Shown piece by piece: positions 52,156 through 60,195 of a stretch of DNA of 64,000 nt (position 1 is its first letter; each line of letters begins with the position of its first letter). Under the pieces are notes generated by a model. It was not told the DNA's origin. It made no database searches and saw only the letters and a program-made list of their open reading frames with translations. The stretch covers positions 62,001 to 126,000 of the forward strand of contig JBEHYT010000006.1 in NCBI GenBank assembly GCA_048498035.1, in the 5' to 3' direction. Position numbers and translations under genes: made by a program. The DNA is from CADEDV01 sp048498035 (GTDB lineage Bacteria > Bacteroidota > Bacteroidia > Chitinophagales > Chitinophagaceae).

Positions 52156-54419
52156 TGTTTACAATTTTGATATAAACCCATTAATAATTTTTCCGGGGTC
52201 ATGGGCGCATCAAATGGTAGTTCCGCAGTTGGATTAAATGCTTTTACTGCGTTGCGTAACGCAAAATAAGCACCAATTCCATACATCAATGGCGGTTCGC
52301 CTACGGCCTTGCTCCGGAATATGGCAAGGTTGTCGTTATCGGTTTCCAGAAAACGGATATCCAGTTCTTTGGGTACCGAGTAAATATCCGGCACTTTATA
52401 GGTGCTGAGCGCATTGGACCTCAGCTTTCCCTTTTCATCATACACTACCTCTTCCATCGTCATCCAGCCAATACCTTGCACAATACCGCCTTCGCACTGG
52501 CCAATGTCGATCATGGTATTCATACTATTTCCAAAATCATGCACCACCTGCACACGGTCTGTTTCATAAGTACCACGAATGCAATCAACCGTAACACTCA
52601 CAAATGCTGTTCCATATACATGGTAGGCAAACGGATGGCCTTTTTCAACTTTGTTGTCAAAATGAATGGTTGGCGGCGTGTAGTGAGCATGTTCAGAAAG
52701 GCTAACCCTTCGCACGTACGCAGCCGCTACCAGGTTTCTCCAGCTATAATTTGTATTGCTGTTTTCATTCCACACCGTTCCCTGGCGCAAACGAAGTTTT
52801 TCTGCCGGAAGATCTAATTCCTGCGCAGCCACTTCCAGCAACCGTTGTAATAGTTGCTGACAAGCCAATTCCGTAGCTTTTCCATTCAGATCAGCCGTGG
52901 CGCTTGCGGCAGACGGCGATGTATTTGCAATCCGGTAGGTATTGGTGCTATAGATTTTTACGAGAGATGGATCAACAGAAAAAATGGTCGCCGCTACCTG
53001 CAATATCTTGGTGTTTACTCCCTGGCCCATTTCAACCGCCCCGGTACTAATACCAATGCTTCCGTCTGTATAAATATGTACCAGCGCACGCGCCTGGTTC
53101 ATCAGCGTTTTGGTAAATGAAATACCAAAGCAAATCGGCATCACCGCCATTCCTTTTTTTACATCATCATGAACGGCATTAAACTGGTTTACCTCTTCCT
53201 GTAATTGAGCCAGGTTAAATAATTTGTTCGCGGCATTCCAGCAGGGAATCGCTTCACTTTCCGCTTTTTGTCCGTAAGGAAATTCATCTCCGGTCTTTAT
53301 CAGATTCCGCTCCTGGATATCGCTGGCGGCTACACCAATCGTTTCTGCGGCTTTTGCAATGGCGGCTTCAATGACGAACATTCCCTGTGGACCTCCAAAT
53401 CCACGAAACGCGGTATTGGGTGGTAAATGGGTGCGACAACTATAAGCAGTTGCGGTTACATGCGGAATAAAATAACTGTTGGTACAGTGAAAAAGCGTTC
53501 GTTCCATTACAGCCGGTGAAAGATCTGCCGCAGCGCCTGCATTTTGGTGAAAAGTGGCTTCGTAGGCCAATATCTTCAAATCTTTGGTTAGTCCAATCCG
53601 GAAATCGGATGAATAAGGATGCCGCTTGCCGGTCATGCGCATATCATCCATCCTGTGAAGCGAATATTTGATGGGCCGTTTCAAATGATAACAGGCGAGG
53701 GCGCAAAATACGGCCCAGGCAGTAGCCTGGTCTTCCTTACCGCCAAAACCTCCACCCAGCCTTGTGGTATCTACTTCTACCAGGTGCATGGGAATGCTCA
53801 ACACGCGCGCCACGGTGCGCTGCACCGCCGTTGGACCTTGCGTGGAGGAATAAATGCGGATCACTCCGTTTTCCGCAGGGATGGCATAAGCGCCCTGCGT
53901 TTCTATATATAAATGTTCCTGGCCATTGCTATCAGCCCGACCTTCTATAATATAATCACAAGCTTGCCATGCGGTGTCTGTATCTCCAATCCGGAATGTG
54001 CGTGGCGGAATGATCAGTTCATTTTTTTCGCGCGCTATGCGCGGATCCGTTATTATTGGCAGTGGATCTATTTCCGTTTTTATTTTTTTTGCGGCCGCAC
54101 GGGCTGCTTCATCGCTGGTGGCAATAACGAGGGCAACAGGCATTCCACAAAAATGAACCGTTTCTGCGGCCAGCAGCTCTTCATCCGGAACAATACCACC
54201 AATCTGGTTGTCTCCGGGTATATCGGCTGCCGTAAAGATGTGGACAACGCCTGGCATTTTTTCCGCTTCGCTAAAATCGATAGAGCGGATGGTGCCGTGA
54301 GCTATCGGTGAATCAGCAACCGCGGCATATAAAGTACCATTCAACTCCGGCAGATCATCCAGGTACAACGATTCACCGCGAACATGTGAATAGGAATCAA
54401 TATTTTTCATACCGTTCAT
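52152..54419 (-). CDS. xdhB: Xanthine dehydrogenase molybdopterin-binding subunit
   Basis: The 755-residue large subunit holds the molybdenum cofactor where hypoxanthine and xanthine are oxidised toward urate. Visible: VRGESLYLDDLPE start, the MoCo-binding GGFGGKED, then AFRGFGGPQGMF, GQGVNTKILQVAA and the catalytic-glutamate motif KAVGEPPLMYG near the C-terminus. The stop of xdhA overlaps its start codon by 4 bases, indicating coupled translation. It has the bacterial split arrangement (separate small subunit), not the single-chain eukaryotic one. Confidence 0.95.
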   Translation of the reverse strand: MNGMKNIDSYSHVRGESLYLDDLPELNGTLYAAVADSPIAHGTIRSIDFSEAEKMPGVVHIFTAADIPGDNQIGGIVPDEELLAAETVHFCGMPVALVIATSDEAARAAAKKIKTEIDPLPIITDPRIAREKNELIIPPRTFRIGDTDTAWQACDYIIEGRADSNGQEHLYIETQGAYAIPAENGVIRIYSSTQGPTAVQRTVARVLSIPMHLVEVDTTRLGGGFGGKEDQATAWAVFCALACYHLKRPIKYSLHRMDDMRMTGKRHPYSSDFRIGLTKDLKILAYEATFHQNAGAAADLSPAVMERTLFHCTNSYFIPHVTATAYSCRTHLPPNTAFRGFGGPQGMFVIEAAIAKAAETIGVAASDIQERNLIKTGDEFPYGQKAESEAIPCWNAANKLFNLAQLQEEVNQFNAVHDDVKKGMAVMPICFGISFTKTLMNQARALVHIYTDGSIGISTGAVEMGQGVNTKILQVAATIFSVDPSLVKIYSTNTYRIANTSPSAASATADLNGKATELACQQLLQRLLEVAAQELDLPAEKLRLRQGTVWNENSNTNYSWRNLVAAAYVRRVSLSEHAHYTPPTIHFDNKVEKGHPFAYHVYGTAFVSVTVDCIRGTYETDRVQVVHDFGNSMNTMIDIGQCEGGIVQGIGWMTMEEVVYDEKGKLRSNALSTYKVPDIYSVPKELDIRFLETDNDNLAIFRSKAVGEPPLMYGIGAYFALRNAVKAFNPTAELPFDAPMTPEKLLMGLYQNCKQ

Positions 54420-55831
54420 ACCAGGTCCGGTTTATGAAGTTGGAGAATGGCAGAACGAAGCTGCGGAAACAATGTGCTAAAATGGCTTTTTATCAACTGG
54501 CCCGCTAAAAGTCGCTTGTAATCTTCTGAGCCCCGCGCATCGCTGATGGGACTAATTTCCTCCGTAAGCGTTGCCAGGATATCCTTTACGAGTGAAAGAT
54601 CAGCCTTGCGATTTGTCAATAATGCAGAACATTTTTTTAAATACAGCGGCACCGGTCCAACACCGCCCATCGTTAATCCACCTTCGCGGATCGTTGTTCC
54701 GTTCATTTTGAGGAAGATCGCGCTGTTTACACTCGCAATATCCAGGTGGGTGCGTTTACTTACTTTTTCGAAATGAAAGAGATCGGATTCTCCAGGCAAT
54801 TTGAATTGAATGGAACGGATCATTTCTTCCGGCGTTTTGTTGAGCTGCTTATATCCTTTGTAAAAATCGCGAAGCGGAAGTTGCCGTGTCTGTTCGCCTG
54901 CGGCGAGCGTTAATTGTGCATCCAGTGCCAGGAAGAAAATTGTAAAATCACCAATCGGTGAGGCATTGACAAAATTGCCGGCAAGCGTTGCCATATTACG
55001 GATGGGTGTAGAAGAAACAAGTTTTACGTGTTGTTCAAAAGCCGGGAAATGTTGCTGCACAGCCGTTGCATTGCGCAGATCAGTCACCGTAACAGCTGCG
55101 CCAAGAGTACAAACGCTATTATCCACTTCCACCATGCGTAGCGCGGCATCCGTAGCCACGAAGCCCGGTTGGAGCGTTGTCATCTCATCGTGTTTCTGCA
55201 CATACAAATCCGTTCCGCCACCTACATAGGTTGATCCGCCGGGAATAGTTGGGCCAGGTAATTTTTTTAGCCGCTCTTCAATAGATGAAAACCATTCTGG
55301 TAAAAATCCGTTGCGGCAGGAAAAGGTAATGGCAGGTTCGTTGTTGCGGTTGATTAATTGTTCCGCAACCAGGCCCGCCGCTTTTTGTATGGACTTATAA
55401 CCCGTACAGCGACAAATATTGCCATCCACGGCTGCAATCGCTTTTTCGGGGGTTGTTATTTCTTCGGAAAGACAAAGACTGGTGAGTGACATCACAAAAC
55501 CGGGTGTGCAGAAGCCGCATTGTGTAGCTGCTGAATCTGCCATGGCTTGTTGTACCATGTTGAGCCTCCCGGGAAAATTCGTTCCTTCTATTGTTACTAC
55601 ATGTTGACCATGGATATTGGCAAGTGGTGTAAGGCAGGAGGTAAGTGAACGGTAGACCGGTTTGCCATTGATCAGTTCACCGGCCAGGATGGTACAGGCG
55701 CCGCAATCTCCTTCGCGACAACCGATTTTGGTGCCGGTTAGCCTGCGGTGATAGCGGATAAAATCGAGCAGGGTGATGGCCGGGTGCAGGTCTGTTGCTA
55801 TTTCTTCATTATTAAGAATAAAATGTATCAA
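54416..55831 (-). CDS. xdhA: Xanthine dehydrogenase small subunit (2Fe-2S plus FAD)
   Basis: A 471-residue electron-transfer subunit. The N-terminal plant-type ferredoxin and the second iron-sulfur domain are seen in GCREGDCGACTIL, CGFCTPGFVMS and CRCTGYKSIQ. The FAD-binding domain follows (PGGSTYVGGGTDLYVQK) and the C-terminal CO-dehydrogenase-flavoprotein-like part has NMATLAGNFVNASPIGD. It is the first gene of the operon xdhA-xdhB-ORF-xdhC-M23-SRPBCC, divergent from the membrane-NTPase gene across 148 bases. Confidence 0.95.
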   Translation of the reverse strand: MIHFILNNEEIATDLHPAITLLDFIRYHRRLTGTKIGCREGDCGACTILAGELINGKPVYRSLTSCLTPLANIHGQHVVTIEGTNFPGRLNMVQQAMADSAATQCGFCTPGFVMSLTSLCLSEEITTPEKAIAAVDGNICRCTGYKSIQKAAGLVAEQLINRNNEPAITFSCRNGFLPEWFSSIEERLKKLPGPTIPGGSTYVGGGTDLYVQKHDEMTTLQPGFVATDAALRMVEVDNSVCTLGAAVTVTDLRNATAVQQHFPAFEQHVKLVSSTPIRNMATLAGNFVNASPIGDFTIFFLALDAQLTLAAGEQTRQLPLRDFYKGYKQLNKTPEEMIRSIQFKLPGESDLFHFEKVSKRTHLDIASVNSAIFLKMNGTTIREGGLTMGGVGPVPLYLKKCSALLTNRKADLSLVKDILATLTEEISPISDARGSEDYKRLLAGQLIKSHFSTLFPQLRSAILQLHKPDLV

Positions 55832-55957
55832 TCGGTTCAGTTTCGTCAGTAAACATAAAAAAATGCAATGAAAAGCATGTTCTCTAAAGTTACTATAAAT
55901 GAGTGGATGTAGCAGTTATAGCTTTAGTGTGTTATAAAAAGAAAGGTGCCTTTAACT

Positions 55958-55965
55958 TAAGTTTG
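55958..55965 (+). promoter_or_regulatory. -7 box TAAGTTTG ahead of the membrane-NTPase gene
   Basis: An exact TAnnTTTG match 14 bases before the ATG at 55980. A -33 element is not obvious at the usual distance. Confidence 0.4.
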
Positions 55966-55979
55966 TAACTGTTGTATAT

Positions 55980-57437
55980 ATGGGGGCTATTCCTTCTCAT
56001 ACCAATAATAAACTAATCTATCATCGCCTGGTTGCCCTTTGGGTGGTGGGCGAAGCCTTCGTGGGCGGGATCATTCATGGGCTACACTTGCCGGTTTCTG
56101 GTTTAGTGGTGGGTGGCGTTGCCATTGTGTGTATAGCAATGATGGCATATTATGAACCTGAAAAGGGCGCCATTCTCAAAGCAACACTTGTGGTGGCCAT
56201 TTTTAAAATGATGTTAAGTCCGCAAGCGCCGCCAATGGCGTATGTGGCGGTTTTTTTCCAGGGTTTGCTGGGTGAACTGTTATTTTGGAGAAGGAGAATG
56301 TTTGCATTCGCCTGTTTATTGCTGGCTGTGCTTGCCATGCTGGAATCTGCCTTGCAGCGGTTGCTGGTGCTAACTATTATATATGGAAATGGTTTTTGGA
56401 AGGCGCTCAATCTTTTCCTGGGTGGCTTAACGGGTAATGCGGCGCCGGTTAATTATAGCAGATGGATTTGCATTGCATATATAGTAATTCATCTTTTGGC
56501 CGGCCTGGTAATAGGAATAGGAGTTGCGCGGCTGCCCGCCGCGCTCGCGCGATGGAAGGCGGCAGGAGTGTTGCCTGTTATTCGCGGCCAGGCGCCTGAA
56601 AAAGATGAGGGAGTAAAGAGGCGTAAACGAACTATTTTCTGGCTGGTGCTGTGGTTGATATTACTGGCGCTATACCTGCAATCGTATTATCATATAGGCC
56701 GGCCGTTGGTACCCGCCGGAGCATTGGTGCAACTATTATGGCGTTCGCTGATCATTTTGCTGGCCTGGTACTTCCTGGTGGGCCCGCTGGTAAAATGGTT
56801 GTTGCACCGTTGGTTGCAACGGCAGCGCGGCCGGCTGAAAGACAGAATTGATGCCGTAACCGATATATTACCTGGTATTCATTATTTATTGCGGGTTGCC
56901 TGGCGGCATGCAATTGATAAAAAAAGACCGGTTTCTTTTTTTTGCAAAACGGTTTTGGTGAATTTATTGGGCAACGAGCAGGTAGTTATTTTTTCAAAGC
57001 CGATTGGCTCCGGGAAGACTACTGCCCTGGCGGGCAAGATGGCGCGCCGCGCCGATGTATGGGGTGTGCTTACGCCTGTGGTTGATGGGCGCAGGAAGTT
57101 CAGGCTTTTGCCTGGCGGGCAGGAGACGGACATGGAAGCGAAGGAAGGTGAAGTGGAAATACCTGTGGGTCGTTTCCGGTTTAGCGCTAAAGGGTTTGAA
57201 GCCGCATTAGTGCATTTGCGCGCAATACCGGGTGATGCGCCCTGGATCATCATAGATGAAATTGGACCGTTGGAGCTTCGGAATGAAGGTTTTGCAACGG
57301 TTCTCAACGCTATTCTTCAGACAATGAACGATGGGCAGATGTTGCTGCTGGTTGTTCGGGAAGGCCTTGTACAGCAGGTGGCCGATCATTTTTCTATCTC
57401 CTCGTTTAGGCTGGTTACGGATGCGGACCTACTGTAA
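55980..57437 (+). CDS. Membrane protein fused to a THEP1-like P-loop NTPase
   Basis: A 485-residue protein in two parts. Residues 1-315 are a polytopic membrane domain of about eight helices, with GGIIHGLHLPVSGLVVGG and FQGLLGELLFWRRRMFA; the first part resembles the substrate-binding S-components of ECF transporters. Residues about 330-485 are an NTPase with Walker A SKPIGSGKTTAL (about 341-348) and the THEP1-type Walker B WIIIDEIGPLELRNEGF (about 421). It ends in a strand with VVREGLVQQV. THEP1 enzymes hydrolyse nucleoside triphosphates in vitro and their roles are unclear. The fusion and its place opposite the xdh operon suggest an energised uptake or cofactor function, which is speculative. 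Confidence 0.7.
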   Translation: MGAIPSHTNNKLIYHRLVALWVVGEAFVGGIIHGLHLPVSGLVVGGVAIVCIAMMAYYEPEKGAILKATLVVAIFKMMLSPQAPPMAYVAVFFQGLLGELLFWRRRMFAFACLLLAVLAMLESALQRLLVLTIIYGNGFWKALNLFLGGLTGNAAPVNYSRWICIAYIVIHLLAGLVIGIGVARLPAALARWKAAGVLPVIRGQAPEKDEGVKRRKRTIFWLVLWLILLALYLQSYYHIGRPLVPAGALVQLLWRSLIILLAWYFLVGPLVKWLLHRWLQRQRGRLKDRIDAVTDILPGIHYLLRVAWRHAIDKKRPVSFFCKTVLVNLLGNEQVVIFSKPIGSGKTTALAGKMARRADVWGVLTPVVDGRRKFRLLPGGQETDMEAKEGEVEIPVGRFRFSAKGFEAALVHLRAIPGDAPWIIIDEIGPLELRNEGFATVLNAILQTMNDGQMLLLVVREGLVQQVADHFSISSFRLVTDADLL

Positions 57438-57488
57438 TACTACGCACGCTGTCAGAAAAAAAACATTTTACGCCGTTATTTTCCCCGG

Positions 57489-57690
57489 GAATCGCTTTCG
57501 GCAGGTTGTATGTTTGAATTGATGGAGGCAACCCTGAAGTGGAGACTACTTCGGGACCATGGTAGAGGTGTGAGTTTGGGGGTAAGACCCAGACGAAGGC
57601 TGGCAGCCACGAAAGCGTTCATTTGTGTTTAGGATTTGGTGGTTGTTAGCTAGCCGGTTCTTCCCTTTGGGATTGAACCGGCTTTTTTGC
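57489..57690 (+). ncRNA. Candidate structured RNA with terminator, family unknown
   Basis: The gap between the NTPase gene and the NarL regulator has no credible gene but folds readily by eye. A closing stem pairs CGCTTTCG (57493-57500) with CGAAAGCG (57610-57617), extended by three pairs across one bulged base. It encloses four hairpins: GGTTG/CAACC (57504-57508 with 57529-57533), CCTGAAGT/ACTTCGGG (57533-57540 with 57548-57555, sharing one base with the first), GTTTGGG/CCCAGAC (57574-57580 with 57588-57594) and GGCT/AGCC (57598-57601 with 57605-57608). A terminator hairpin follows. A TATTTTCC promoter-like box precedes it near 57477. It does not match the tmRNA, RNase P, SRP, TPP or SAM riboswitch cores I looked for. 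It may be an independent sRNA or a riboswitch-type leader. Confidence 0.55.
57652..57690 (+). terminator. Intrinsic terminator after the structured RNA
   Basis: AGCCGGTTC (57652-57660) pairs perfectly with GAACCGGCT (57675-57683) around a 14-base loop, followed by TTTTT. It lies 215 bases past the NTPase stop and 155 bases before the NarL-type regulator. Confidence 0.85.
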
Positions 57691-57845
57691 TATCAAAAAA
57701 AATTGATCTTTTGCGGGTATGCTAAGTATATCCACTGATTTCATAAAAATCCTCCCGAATCCGGATGAAATATTCCCGATTTCTGCAGCGAGAATGTATG
57801 GGATCCTGTTGTTTTTTGGTAGTTTAAATATGCTATCTCTTCATT

Positions 57846-58493
57846 ATGACACAAATAATACATGCAGATGCACACAACCTGTACCGGGACGGTCTGAAGA
57901 TGCTGGTAAAGTCTGTTGAAGGCTTTCGCATTGTTTCAAGCTGTTCATCCCGTCAGGAACTACTGGCAGCGTTTAGTCTTCTCAGAAGCGGCCTGCTAAT
58001 TACTGATACCAGTTTGTCGGACGGCGAAACTTTTTCGCTTGTGCGGGATTTTCGAAATAAAAATCCTGACGTACAGGTATTGGTGTTATCGGCTTCTTCC
58101 AAAGACCGGGACGTTGCTGCCATGATGCAGGCCGGGGCCGGCGGCTATGCCACTAAATCGGATCCCGATGTAGAAATTCTCCGCGCCATTCAACGCGTAG
58201 CAAGTGGTCAATCCTATTTCTCGCAGGGGCTAACGCATCGGTTGGTGCGGCAGGCCCTGTCGGCAGCGCCGGGAGAAATAATAACCGACGACGGCGAATG
58301 CATCGGCCGACGGGAGCTGGAAGTGCTGCAATTGATTGCGCGTGAATATGGCAATCGTGATATTGCAGCAGAACTGCATCTTAGCGTGCGGACCGTTGAA
58401 GGATACCGCCGCCGGTTATTGGAAAAGACGGGGGCAGCGAATGCAATAGGTCTTGTGATGTGGGGACTACGAAGGGGAGTGGTTTCACTGTAA
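57846..58493 (+). CDS. NarL/LuxR-type response regulator
   Basis: A 215-residue regulator. The receiver domain has the phospho-acceptor Asp54 (LLITDTSLSDGE), Ser in VLSAS and Lys in YATKSDPD. The N-terminal acidic pocket is reduced to a single Asp (IIHADAH instead of the usual DDH), so phosphorylation may be altered. The LuxR helix-turn-helix (about 150-212) reads GRRELEVLQLIAREYGNRDIAAELHLSVRTVEGYRRRLLEKTGA. No partner kinase is in the window. It is convergent with the XRE regulator gene, 7 bases apart. Confidence 0.9.
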   Translation: MTQIIHADAHNLYRDGLKMLVKSVEGFRIVSSCSSRQELLAAFSLLRSGLLITDTSLSDGETFSLVRDFRNKNPDVQVLVLSASSKDRDVAAMMQAGAGGYATKSDPDVEILRAIQRVASGQSYFSQGLTHRLVRQALSAAPGEIITDDGECIGRRELEVLQLIAREYGNRDIAAELHLSVRTVEGYRRRLLEKTGAANAIGLVMWGLRRGVVSL

Positions 58494-58500
58494 GAAAAAG

Positions 58501-58728
58501 CTATTCAAAATCGAGTAGCTTCCGGGGTTTTACCTCCAGCGCGCTGGCCAGATCTAAAACGGTCAGCAGGGTGATGTTTTTTTCTCCACGTTCAATCTTG
58601 GAAAGATTGCTGTGGTCAACCGAACAATTGAGGGCCAGCTCACGTTGTGAAAGCCCTCTTGACTCACGGACTTTCTGCAGCTGTTCACCAAAGCGCAACA
58701 GGAAGTCTCTTTTGATTTCTTTTTTCAT
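58501..58728 (-). CDS. Small XRE-family helix-turn-helix regulator
   Basis: A 75-residue DNA-binding protein that is little more than one Cro/C1-type HTH: RFGEQLQKVRESRGLSQRELALNCSVDHSNLSKIERGEKNITLLTVLDLASAL. I start at MKKEIKRDFL (58728); a longer frame reaches 58758. It faces away from the TlpA-SusC-SusD operon, and a perfect palindrome in the shared upstream gap is a candidate binding site, which would make it a local regulator of that operon and of itself. Confidence 0.85.
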   Translation of the reverse strand: MKKEIKRDFLLRFGEQLQKVRESRGLSQRELALNCSVDHSNLSKIERGEKNITLLTVLDLASALEVKPRKLLDFE

Positions 58729-59073
58729 TGGACAACAATTTAGAAAGAAAAGGTCCAATAAAGTTTTTAAAATAGTGTGGTGTTTTTATACCACACGTTA
58801 TTTTTTTCCCTATATTCGTTTTGTGATTTTAAAAATTCCGTCATTTGACGGGTGTCATCGTTTTTTGCAACGTTATGATGGTGTTGTATCGACATATACA
58901 GCTGTATCTCATCAACAGGCAATGGGCGAAAAAACCCAAAAATCCGGAGTAAAAAGACTTGGAGTGATTTCTCGTCGTTTGGAATTTTATCCTGGCGGCA
59001 GTTGTGAGAACCTGTTTTACTAACCGTTCCCGGTTATTTCCCCACTCATTCTTTGGGAACATAAAAAGATGTA
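58729..59073. other. Divergent control region between the XRE gene and the TlpA-SusCD operon
   Basis: This 345-base gap holds a palindrome at 58775-58796 and a promoter-like TATATTCG at 58811-58818. A short forward frame ending at 59023 reads 66 codons from a GTG at 58823, or 33 from the ATG at 58922 (MGEKTQKSGVKRLGVIS and a tail PGGSCENLFY). The frame is continuous with a longer one running through the reverse-strand XRE gene, so it is probably chance, although a small leader peptide cannot be excluded. Confidence 0.4.
58775..58796. promoter_or_regulatory. Perfect palindrome, candidate XRE operator
   Basis: GTGTGGT (58775-58781) and ACCACAC (58790-58796) form perfect arms around an 8-base A/T-rich spacer. 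It lies 47 bases upstream of the XRE start and 15 bases before a promoter-like box facing the TlpA operon. A T-run follows on the plus strand, so a terminator or attenuator is the alternative reading. Confidence 0.45.
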
Positions 59074-60117
59074 ATGAAAAAAATTGTTTTTTTCATGGGG
59101 GTATTCTTTGTCTCATTATCAACCTTATTTGCACAGCGTAATCCTGCATTGACGGTTGGGGATACATTACCGGCGGAACTGTTGCGCGTTGTGCGCGCCA
59201 AAATTCCCGACACAGCACAGGCGGTAATTCTTGATTTTATGACTTCCTCCTGCTCCAGTTGTATTTTGGCGTTGCCGTATGAGCAAGAGCTGGAGCAAAA
59301 GACGGGTGGCCGGGTTCGCTTCCTGGTGGTGACGCCGGAACAGGACGACGTATTTTATAAGGGCATCCGTAAAACGTCGATCGGGCGTGCACTAAATGCG
59401 CCGGTTATTACAGGTGATAGTGTATTGCGCGCACGGTTTCCATTTCATTCTGTATCCCACCTGGTATGGCTTAGCAACCGCGGTGTTGTACTGGCGATCA
59501 CGGGAACGGAGCGACTAACGCAGGAGTCTGTAGCACGTCTTGCCAACGGCTCTTCATTACATTTACCCATAAAAACAGATCAGCCTTTCTCATTTGATCT
59601 GGATCCTTTACTCCTAACTTTTTCCCCACAGGCACTACCACATAATGCTGTCCCATCATTATTTAATTATAGTATATTTAGTAGCTATATTGATGGACGT
59701 ACAAATGGCACTTTCAGGTTTAGAGATACAATAGGTAATATGGTCTCATTTTGCAGTACGAATAATACCTTATTTTTTTTATACCGAGCAGCCTTTAATT
59801 TGGGTGGCAATGCACGATGCCGTTGGTCAATACCAGACTCGGCCAGTTACACCTATGTTGAAACGGAGGCCGATGTACCGGAATTTGTATGGAGAACATC
59901 ACATACGTATTGCTACCAGTCGCTTTTCCCGCTCAGTATGCCTGTTGCTGAGCGACTGGAACGAATTCGGCACGACCTGGTTTATTACACGGGCATTACT
60001 GCCCGGCTACTGTATGAGGATGGTGTACCGGTATTGGATTTTTACCGGGCACCCCAAACGGCAGCCCTGGAAACCGGCCGGGCAACCGGCGATGGATTCG
60101 CAAGGCGATCCCCTTAA
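59074..60117 (+). CDS. Exported thioredoxin-like (TlpA-type) protein of the SusCD operon
   Basis: A 347-residue protein with a signal peptide (MKKIVFFMGVFFVSLSTLFAQ). A thioredoxin-like domain follows, with the redox pair CSSC at residues 60-63 in VILDFMTSSCSSCILALPYEQEL, then FLVVTPEQDD and a later HLVWLSNRGVV strand. The C-terminal 180 residues are unassigned and include isolated cysteines. TlpA-like proteins often lie beside SusC/SusD genes in Chitinophagaceae; they are thought to act in periplasmic thiol chemistry on imported or surface proteins. The next gene begins 78 bases downstream. Confidence 0.8.
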   Translation: MKKIVFFMGVFFVSLSTLFAQRNPALTVGDTLPAELLRVVRAKIPDTAQAVILDFMTSSCSSCILALPYEQELEQKTGGRVRFLVVTPEQDDVFYKGIRKTSIGRALNAPVITGDSVLRARFPFHSVSHLVWLSNRGVVLAITGTERLTQESVARLANGSSLHLPIKTDQPFSFDLDPLLLTFSPQALPHNAVPSLFNYSIFSSYIDGRTNGTFRFRDTIGNMVSFCSTNNTLFFLYRAAFNLGGNARCRWSIPDSASYTYVETEADVPEFVWRTSHTYCYQSLFPLSMPVAERLERIRHDLVYYTGITARLLYEDGVPVLDFYRAPQTAALETGRATGDGFARRSP

Positions 60118-60195
60118 ATTTTCCCCTTCCTGTACAACGACCTAATGAGCCGGTTGGCGAATACCGGTTCCATCATTAACTGTAAACTAACTGCA

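Noticed and set aside
57500..57620. Possible SRP RNA, RNase P, TPP or SAM riboswitch
   Set aside because: The GGCUGGCAGCC and GGUAAGA pieces recall SRP or RNase P, but the diagnostic cores (SRP tetraloop helix, RNase P P4, TPP CUGAGA) are absent.
57719..57919. Forward frame of 66 codons before the NarL regulator
   Set aside because: It overlaps the regulator start and has no ribosome-binding site or protein pattern.
58460..58822. Forward frame running through the XRE gene
   Set aside because: It is antisense to a clear HTH gene and has a composition unlike real protein; only the downstream part (58823-59023) was kept as a weak candidate.
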